Below are positions 57,001-64,000 of a stretch of 64,000 nt of DNA, piece after piece. Each line of letters starts with the position of its first letter. Position 1 is the first letter of the stretch. The DNA lies in the NCBI RefSeq assembly GCF_047663525.1, contig NC_092589.1:57903501-57967500 (forward strand). Reading direction: 5' to 3'. The position numbers were made by a program, and so were the translations under genes. The stretch comes from Anas platyrhynchos. Its lineage: Eukaryota > Chordata > Aves > Anseriformes > Anatidae. Below the pieces are notes generated by a model, which did not search any database, was not told the origin of the DNA, and saw nothing but the letters and a program-made list of their open reading frames with translations.

Positions 57001-60000
57001 TCATTATTAGATGAGCACAGGGGAGCATGCATTAAGATTTACTTAGGAGTGCAAACCTAGATCCAATTTAAGACCCTGTTATTGAACAGGTATGAAAAAG
57101 TGGGTTGTTTAGATAAAAATATATTGATGAGAAAAAGTTTAAGCTAAAACTGGGCTGATTACTTCTGAGAAGATAAAATTAACTTAGAACCTCACTGTGT
57201 TTTGGTTCTGTGGCAGCCCATGTAGATGCAACCATGTGTTTTCAAAGACGAATATGCTACAGGTGATAGAGCTCATTTTTTTCCACTTGTTAGAACTGGT
57301 AAGGCAAAAAGGAATGGAGATATTCCCACATTGTATTCAAATTAAAATGTATGTTAAAAAAAGTGGTGATTTGGGGAAATTTTCAACCAGATGGTGTAGA
57401 AAACAGAGAAAGTTATTTGAAAACACACACTATTCTTCTTTTTAAAATATCTGTCAAAAAGCATTGACTTTGTAGCTGTTTTTCACTTTTGGTATACAGT
57501 GGATGTTGTATATCTCACCTATCAAAGTAATGAGTCTTCCTGTTTGCTGTTTTTCCAGCAGTAAGTCTGTCTGAGAAGATGAAAATCATGCAGAGAGGAT
57601 ACACATACATTTCTTTGGCTACAGATTCTTTGTTGTTGAAGAAAAGCAACTACTTCAAACAATTGTGGGAACCTTGTGTGAAATGTAGTCCTGGTACGAG
57701 CAAGCTCAGTAGGTGGATATCACGGTAGATGACCATGGCAACTGAAAGGTTTTGCAGTGGGAGCCAAGCTGCAGAAAGCAGTTGCTCCTTCATGATGGGG
57801 ACATGGCTACATGAGATTGAAAACTAAGTGTTTTAACCTCTGGAATGGTCCACCCTATCTTGCAGCGGCATATCACTGAGCTCATGATATTAAAAAAAAA
57901 AAGCATACAAGTTTGGAAGGATGTCATGTTTCCATTTAACTCACTCCTCTTCTCTGGGCAGTATCATGCGACTCTAGGAAGCTTCTGAAGTCAGGAGACT
58001 GTACGAGCAGTAAGAATGTGCAAAATTATGCTTAAGTTCAAAGAGTACATGGTGTATAAACTATCAAGTCTGCAGGAACCAAGCATCCAGTTTTTGATGT
58101 GGATTATGGAAGAAAGCTTTCCTTACAGGCTGGTCATTCCAAAATGGCCTGCTGAATCTTCCTCTGAAGCATCCGATATTAGGAACAGTCATAGTCTTGA
58201 TAAGTGACCACTCAGTAATTCCCTCCTGGTCACTTCTTGCAGCAGTGCAGAAGCAGATCCTCTCCCACACCTTCTGTGCTGTTCTGGTTTCCAGTGACTG
58301 GCACAAAGGGACGGCTGAGTCTCTGCCCCCAAACAGATCCCAAGCTAGTTCCCGTCGTGGCTACAATTTATCAAATGACAGAACGTGGGCACTTTCTACA
58401 CTTTTATTTCATGATCTTTCCTAGCGTCACTCTCCTTCTCCACAGAAAGGGAGAACTTTACCCAGAACTATTAAATTGTGGAATGTCTCCCAGAGGAGGT
58501 GACGGGCTTACAGCAGCTGAGTCATTCAAAACTCAAACGAACAAATCATTTGTGGTTACAGACGAGGGACCAACCCTGTGCTTTCAGAGGCAGGAGCACA
58601 ATGACCCACACTAAATCTGTTCTACTTTTGGTTTCTAATACTGACTGAAGTGATGTGAGGGACATTTTCATCAATCTTTATGATTTTTTCTTCCAAAAAC
58701 ATCGGGCAGCTTATTCTGCATCTCATCAGAACTGTTAGGTTCTCATCTATCCTAAGATGTTGGGATCTTTACAATGCCAGCCAAACAGGTGTAAGCCACC
58801 TACAGTAGGAATGTGTAATGTTTAGAAATTTTACATACTAAAAAATAAATTCAATAAACAGCCATCAAGAAATAAAAGCACTAATTTCCTATTTTCCAAT
58901 TTCTTATGCTGGATTCTTCTCCACTGATCTGACTGCTGCTGAACAATACGAGAGTCATAGCACTGTCCTCCTGGTATGGAATGGCTGATGTAGTCAGAGG
59001 ACAAATCCCAGAAAACTGCAGCTGCAAAAAATGTCACACAGTAATGTCATGCAGAACATAGTCAGCATGACACAGTGCTGTCATCCTTTGGGATGAACAA
59101 AGCTTAGCAGAAATTTTTGTTTACGTACAGGTAGCTAGAATGACAGAAACTCTGCAGGATTTGGAAGTCATCTATTTTGATAAATATTTAATTTTAAATA
59201 TAGAAATGGTTGCTATGCTTTCTTGAGCTACATTTTAAGGAGCTACACAAGCAAGTGAGAATGTATTATCTATGCATGTCATCTGTGATTGTACTGTTGC
59301 TTTGACTGAAACACTTGAGGATGTGGAGGTGGAGGGGAGCCAGAAAGTAACAGTCCATAATGGCCACGTCAGACTTAATGGGCTGAGGATCTGTGCAGAC
59401 TTCTCTTGCTGAAAGCACTTCTGCTCTTCCACCCTTCTTCTGGGTCAAGCACAGGGGATGCTAATCTTCTCCTGGCCTATTTCTGCTGCTTCTACTTCTT
59501 CCTACTCTTTCCTGTTCTGAGTAGTCCTGGCTCCAACTCTTTTCTCCTCCTCTGCATTGTCGCATCTATCACCCACCTCTCTGTCAGCCTTCCACCCCAA
59601 TTTCAAAGCCCGTCTCTCTCTTCCCCTCCAAGCTTTTCCCACTTCCTTGCACAATTTCAGCTTTCAAGCTGCTGACCTGTGAGCTGCACATTTCCTTACC
59701 CATGTTCTCTTCACTGGTGGTTCATCTCTTTCACTTGCCTCAAGGATTTTTCACTTGGTTTTCCCCAACCACTGATTCCTCTGATCCCTCCTGAATTTCT
59801 CTCCCCAGCGCTCACTCCCAAAAGCATTTATGGCCCTCTCCTGACATACGGACACACAACAGACCCTAGCACAGTCATGCTGTATCTCCTGCTCCATCTG
59901 TATCTATCACTACCTTCTGGTTTCTGAATCCTGCCTTCTTAATACATGTAAATATGGCTGCCAATTCTCACCAAGCTTCACCCTTTCCTTCTCAATTTCA

Positions 60001-63000
60001 AGGTTTGCCCTAGCAGCCCCCATCCTTTTGCCAACATATGCTCTTTCTGATCTTCCTCTCCTTCTATGGAGAACCGCTAGTGGAAATCCTACAGCAAGGC
60101 TGACAGCAGCTATCTCAAATTCATTCCAAATTCTCGGCGCGTACATTCCTTTCTTAAATTCACTTGAGAAGAATTCAGCAAATTACACCATCTAAATACT
60201 TTCCCTCAGCACATCTACAGAACTCTCCTAAAGTCACTTAAAGTCAAACTTTATTTTCAAATGAAAGTTTAAAGGTACCTGAGTTATGGAAGCAGATTTA
60301 TCAGCTTAATAGATTTATGAATCGAGTCCAAGCCTGGCACTTGCGGAGAGAACTTCCAGCAGATTTAAGATAGCAACGAGAGAGCAGATCAAGCCTTTTG
60401 CTCCCAAACACGTAGCCCTGCATGACTACAGCAGTGGAATCAGATTCTTAGGATCTGATTGTCTGGAATCCTCAAGTACTCAAAAGCAGAGGGAACAAGA
60501 AAGCTATTTTAAATAAATGTATTCGTCTCGGTTTATTTTAGGGACATATTAGGCTCTGATATTAGTTGCCATGAGGTCATTCTTATTACAAGGAGCAACA
60601 CATTTCTGGCTCTTTTCTGTTCCTTGACAACCAACTCCATGCTCCCATTGGCAGTATTTTCTGGTAGTACTGGCAAGCTCTTGGGTTTTCTTAGCACTGT
60701 CTAGATTTAACAATTCAATACAAATTGTGACCTTTTCAAGCCATGTTAAATAAAGCCAATTGGCCTTTCCCAACCTAACCCATGGCCTTGATCCTGAAAG
60801 TCCATGTATGGTGTGCAACAGGCAACGCAAATCTGTGAATGCTGTGCCTGAGCACAGTTCCTTAAGATCAAGGCAGAGCTCTCCCTCCACAGGCAGTACA
60901 TGAGCTAAGTGTGCCTACCAAATGCTCTCCTGATTGAAGAGAGAGAATGAAAACATAAATTTTAAAAAAATAAATAATTTTTTTTTAATTCTTCAGGATG
61001 TTTCTCAAGTGGTTGAGTCACCATCCCTGAAGGTCTTTAAAAGACATTTAGATGTAGAGCTCAGTGATATGGTTTAGTGGAGGACTTGTTAGTGTTAGGT
61101 CAGAGGTTGGACTCTATGATCTAGAGGTCTCTTCCAACCTAGAAATTCTGTGATTCTGTGTGATTCTGTGATTCAAATTACTTCTCTGAAAAATGCTTAG
61201 AGGATAAAAAGTTATTTAGCTATATTCTTCTAACTTTGGTGATTCTATTCAGATTTTTTTCCCACTTTCTCATTTATCACATACATATAATAAAAGCTCC
61301 CTATTCCATCATCCCTTCCATATGTGAAAGATTCAGCCACATATGAAGCAAGTCAGAAGATCTTCTCTACCTGTAGTTGAAAAATGAATTAACAGAGCCT
61401 AAACTAAACAATTTGTGCTCCTTTAGAGTAAAAGTGAGACTTGATAAATCACGCAGCATGGTAAGAAGGTTTCAGATGAGGTAGGGAGACTTCAAAATTC
61501 ACAGGTAAAAACCAGAACATCTGATTAGCAACGGCCTACATTTTATACACAATTCTGCTGAGGAAACAATGACATAGGGAGAAGGACTCTAATGCTCAAG
61601 CAGCAGATACCTGGCTTCAAGGTAAAAAAACAAAAAACAAAAACAACAAGAACTATGCACCAGCAGGGGACCCACAGACAACCAAAGATAGAAAGGAAGG
61701 AAGTTCCAAAAGGCTGGATGTAACTAGGTCATTTGCAGGTGTCATCTCATTTTAATGCACTGTGGTAACCTTGAGGGGGCTAAAGTGTACAGGAGCAGCA
61801 AATCCTAATGATATCATTACAAATTCTCTAAGTGATCACAGACAGTACTTCAATGTGCTTACCTAGCAGTAGGAAGACAGTGAACCTTAGCTGTGAAAAG
61901 CACGCACCCTTGAGTAAGATGGATGAGAAAAATACACTTTTCATACTTCTATTCCTCATTCTGTGAACATTAAATACACTGTATTGGTATAATTGTATCA
62001 TGATTTACCCTGCAGCCTCAGCCAAATCTTGGATAGAGGCTTCAAAAACAGCTGCAGGCTGCAGATGCAGAACTTGCAGGTGATGGCATGGTACAACCTG
62101 TGTGTCCCTCTCGCCTTCCCAAAGACTTCTTTTCATAAAAATGGATTGAGTAATGGACTGCAAGTGCAGATTTTAGCAGGGCTACCATTAGGTAGAATAA
62201 GCAATTGTCTCATATCATCTTCTGCAGAATCACAACTCAAAAGGTGAGTCACTTGGGAATAGGCCTATCCTTAAACAGCAAAAGCAAAGGAAGATGACAG
62301 TAGCCTGTAACCAAATATCTGCCTAGTGGTTAATTTCTTAATGCAGAACCTTTTTCCTCTGCTTTATTTGTCCTACAGTTTCCTTTTACATTGTACTTAT
62401 AGCTGTAGGGTTCAGATGCACCGTAGTAGGCAGGATCAAGCCATATGAGAATCACACTGATACTGTAACAGCTTCTTAAAAGAATTTAAGACACCTCTGT
62501 TTTTATTTCATTTGCAGAACTAGATTGCTTCATTTTTTCTATTTCTATTGAACATTTTTCCATGTGTCTACTCAGACGATCATGAGGAAAACTGTCACTG
62601 CCATACTAGGTCAGATCATGGGTACAGTAACTCTGCTATCTTGTGTCTAGGCAACTTCAGAGGAAGGTGGTAAATAAATAGCACAGTTACTTATTAGCAT
62701 GTAAGTGTTAAAAGAAGTTCCTTTCTCCTCAAGAAATCATTATGTGCCTCTGTGCATGAGACTGTTCTTATCTTAAATTGAAAATATTAGTCTAGCTTAA
62801 CAAATACATGCATGCTTATAAAAGTAAGTGGCAGAATATGAGTAGCATCCTGGGACACAGCATCCCACTTCAGCTGGATCACAGTCGTTTTACGATCACT
62901 TGATGTGCGTCGATGTACATGAATAATGGCTTCTCTTTCATTGGACCGAAGGGAAAAATAGCATGGCTGAAGCAGTATTACAGTACTGCCTTGAGCCTGT

Positions 63001-63920
63001 GTTCCTCTCTCATTAGTTTGATCTCACTTGACTGGTGGTAAAAGCAGTATTATCCGTAGTTTTGGAAAACATCTTCTGAGCTGAGGGTTGTTGTGATGTG
63101 AGAAGAAGTAAACAGGAGGTCATGAAATGCTTGCAGAAGGGATAGAGGATATATGGTATCAAAGGAGCACTGTTAGCAAAACAAAGGCTTAGTGAAAAGT
63201 AAAATGCCAGAATGACCAAAGTAAATTAACTCCATCATATAAGTCAGGTGCTTGAATAGAAACCGCCCAAAGACAGAATTTAATGTTGCATAGAAAAGGT
63301 TATTGCTGTTTAGTTTTTCACAAACATTTGCATTTTTTAAAATAAACTCCAGAGTGTTTGGATTACTAGGTTATTCTGCAATCAATTTTACAGGAAGAAT
63401 TTATGAACTAGTAAAGAAAAAAGACAGCGTTCTATCTTTTCTGTTGCCGCGTAAATACCGATGCAGGAAATCATTTGCCTATTCTCGATTTTATTTGATA
63501 GAACAAAACCCCTAAGCAATAAAACGAAGGTCCAAGAAAAACATTTAGCCTGAAAAAAAAAGGTCGAAAAATGTACCCTTGGAAAGACCACTGCTTACAT
63601 GGGATTGTTCAACAAATTCCTGTTGTGTGAGGTTTGGCATATACTTTCTAAAAATATAAGCATCTGGGGAAACCAGACAAAGCCCAGGTCTTGGACCAAA
63701 CGAGGCATGCAGCGTGAATCTGTTAGCGATTATATCCATAATGAAATATGTGCCCAAATTTAGCAGTACAAAACCCCCAATACAATATGAAAACACAGCA
63801 TGTACAGCCCTTACCATAAAATATAGCCAACAGCGAAGGTGCACACTGCAGCCAGTCCGCAGCTCCTGCTGGGATACTGATGATGTGTTGTTCTCATCTC
63901 GATTAATATAAAGGGCAAAA
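51010..63920 (-). CDS. AIG1: AIG1, androgen-induced gene 1 protein (3' part, last three coding exons)
   Basis: Multi-pass membrane hydrolase of the AIG1/ADTRP family that cleaves fatty-acid esters of hydroxy fatty acids. Three minus-strand exons (63920-63815, 54391-54228, 51047-51010) join in phase to about 101 residues and a TGA stop. They read [20 protein letters not shown], then [29 protein letters not shown], a membrane segment ([19 protein letters not shown]), [12 protein letters not shown], and the charged tail [12 protein letters not shown]. The match to vertebrate AIG1 is close to residue-for-residue. The catalytic Thr and His (Thr43 and His134 in human numbering) lie in earlier exons beyond the right edge, so catalytic integrity cannot be judged. 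The gene faces ADAT2 tail to tail across about 30 kb. Confidence 0.95.
51048..54227 (-). other. AIG1: AIG1 last intron (3180 bp)
   Basis: GT-AG intron. It contains two local short tandem duplications (53799-53842 and 53936-53967) and a stretch at 53400-53580 with the look of conserved non-coding DNA. No transposon is recognised. Confidence 0.85.
54228..54391 (-). CDS. AIG1: AIG1 penultimate coding exon
   Basis: 164 bp: G completing Trp, 54 codons from VCWIHHVTG to NNYIWDTQK, then T. Acceptor TTCTTTTTCAG, donor GTGAGTATTG. It carries the last two membrane segments. Confidence 0.96.
61000..61175 (+). mobile_element. CR1 LINE 3'-end fragment
   Basis: GTGGTTGAGTCACCATCCCT, TTTAAAAGACATTTAGATGT, GATATGGTTTAGTGGAGGAC and GGTCTCTTCCAACCTAGAAA follow in the order of the avian CR1 3' UTR. 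It ends in the diagnostic short tandem tail of ATTCTGTG units (about 61147-61175). It is 5'-truncated and lies antisense in an AIG1 intron. It is one of the two best preserved CR1 copies here. Confidence 0.95.
62590..62680 (-). mobile_element. Ancient CR1 3'-end fragment
   Basis: The plus strand reads GCCATACTAGGTCAGATCAT...GCTATCTTGTGTCT...CTTCAGAGGAAGGTGG. This is the reverse complement of the old CR1 tail in which the same blocks occur as GCCATACTGGGTCAGACC...CAGTATCCTGTCT...TTCAGAGGAAGGTG. It is degraded, with no terminal repeat left. Confidence 0.65.
63815..63920 (-). CDS. AIG1: AIG1 internal coding exon (LPFILIEMR segment)
   Basis: 106 bp: two bases completing Val, 34 codons, then TG of a Trp codon. 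Acceptor CAACAG, donor GTAAGG. In human numbering it starts about three residues after the catalytic His134. Confidence 0.93.
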
Positions 63921-64000
63921 CTGTTGTATGCTAAAAAAAATAAAACACAAAACAACAGGGGAAAAACAGGTGATACAAATGATTCTCACTGCATTTCCAT
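63921..64000 (-). other. AIG1: AIG1 intron, incomplete at the right edge
   Basis: Sequence upstream of the exon at 63920, with a T-rich tract before the acceptor on the minus strand. Confidence 0.8.

Larger units (their letters stand above)
54392..63814 (-). other. AIG1: AIG1 intron (9423 bp)
   Basis: GT-AG intron. It contains a young CR1 tail (61000-61175), an old CR1 end (62590-62680), a 700-bp pyrimidine-skewed stretch (about 59400-60110) and an enhancer-like stretch at about 56760-57080. Long open frames inside it are not conserved coding sequence. Confidence 0.85.

Noticed and set aside
63545-63955. 136-codon minus-strand frame at the right edge as a gene of its own
   Set aside because: It overlaps the AIG1 exon 63815-63920 mostly in another frame. 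The spliced AIG1 reading explains the conservation; the rest is intron.

Overview
The window is vertebrate nuclear DNA, most likely from a bird. Three protein-coding genes with GT-AG intron-exon structure are recognisable from their conserved translations: PEX3, ADAT2 and AIG1, in the order PEX3 (-), ADAT2 (+), AIG1 (-). The human genome keeps the same order and relative orientation (AIG1-ADAT2-PEX3). The only recognisable interspersed repeats are CR1-type LINEs, one L1-like relic and simple A/T-rich repeats. There are no SINE swarms. The two youngest CR1 pieces carry the avian CR1 3' end (a short repeat of the ATTCTGTG/ATTCTATG type). Species cannot be named from this.

Layout. 1-9622: the 5' part of PEX3 on the minus strand (coding exons 1-3; the rest lies beyond the left edge). 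9430-10090: a CpG-rich block with a 161-bp divergent PEX3/ADAT2 promoter. 9784-19628: complete ADAT2 on the plus strand, six coding exons, 175 residues; its 7-kb intron 2 is filled with very old antisense CR1 sequence, and its intron 3 is a U12-type (minor spliceosome) intron with an unusual 3' end. 19629 to about 20500: probable ADAT2 3' UTR. About 20500-50380: intergenic space with no recognisable gene, containing a dead L1-clade reverse transcriptase relic (27890-28330), two CR1 pieces (35347-35475, 43840-44060), A-runs and some candidate regulatory sites. About 50380-63920: the 3' half of AIG1 on the minus strand (last three coding exons; earlier exons lie beyond the right edge), with a young CR1 tail (61000-61175) and an old one (62590-62680) in an intron.

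Function. The neighbours are linked by position, not by pathway. PEX3 builds the peroxisomal membrane, ADAT2 is the catalytic subunit of the tRNA wobble A34-to-I deaminase, and AIG1 is a membrane hydrolase of fatty-acid esters of hydroxy fatty acids. PEX3 and ADAT2 probably share one housekeeping CpG-island promoter.

Most notable: (1) ADAT2 intron 3 has a perfect U12 donor and a strong U12 branch site but must end in AT rather than AG or AC to keep the conserved protein; (2) a reverse-transcriptase relic of the L1/Tx1 type in what looks like an avian genome, with about 110 codons still in one frame; (3) ADAT2 intron 1 is 96 bp, has a weak donor and has no in-frame stop. No clearly undescribed biological system was found.
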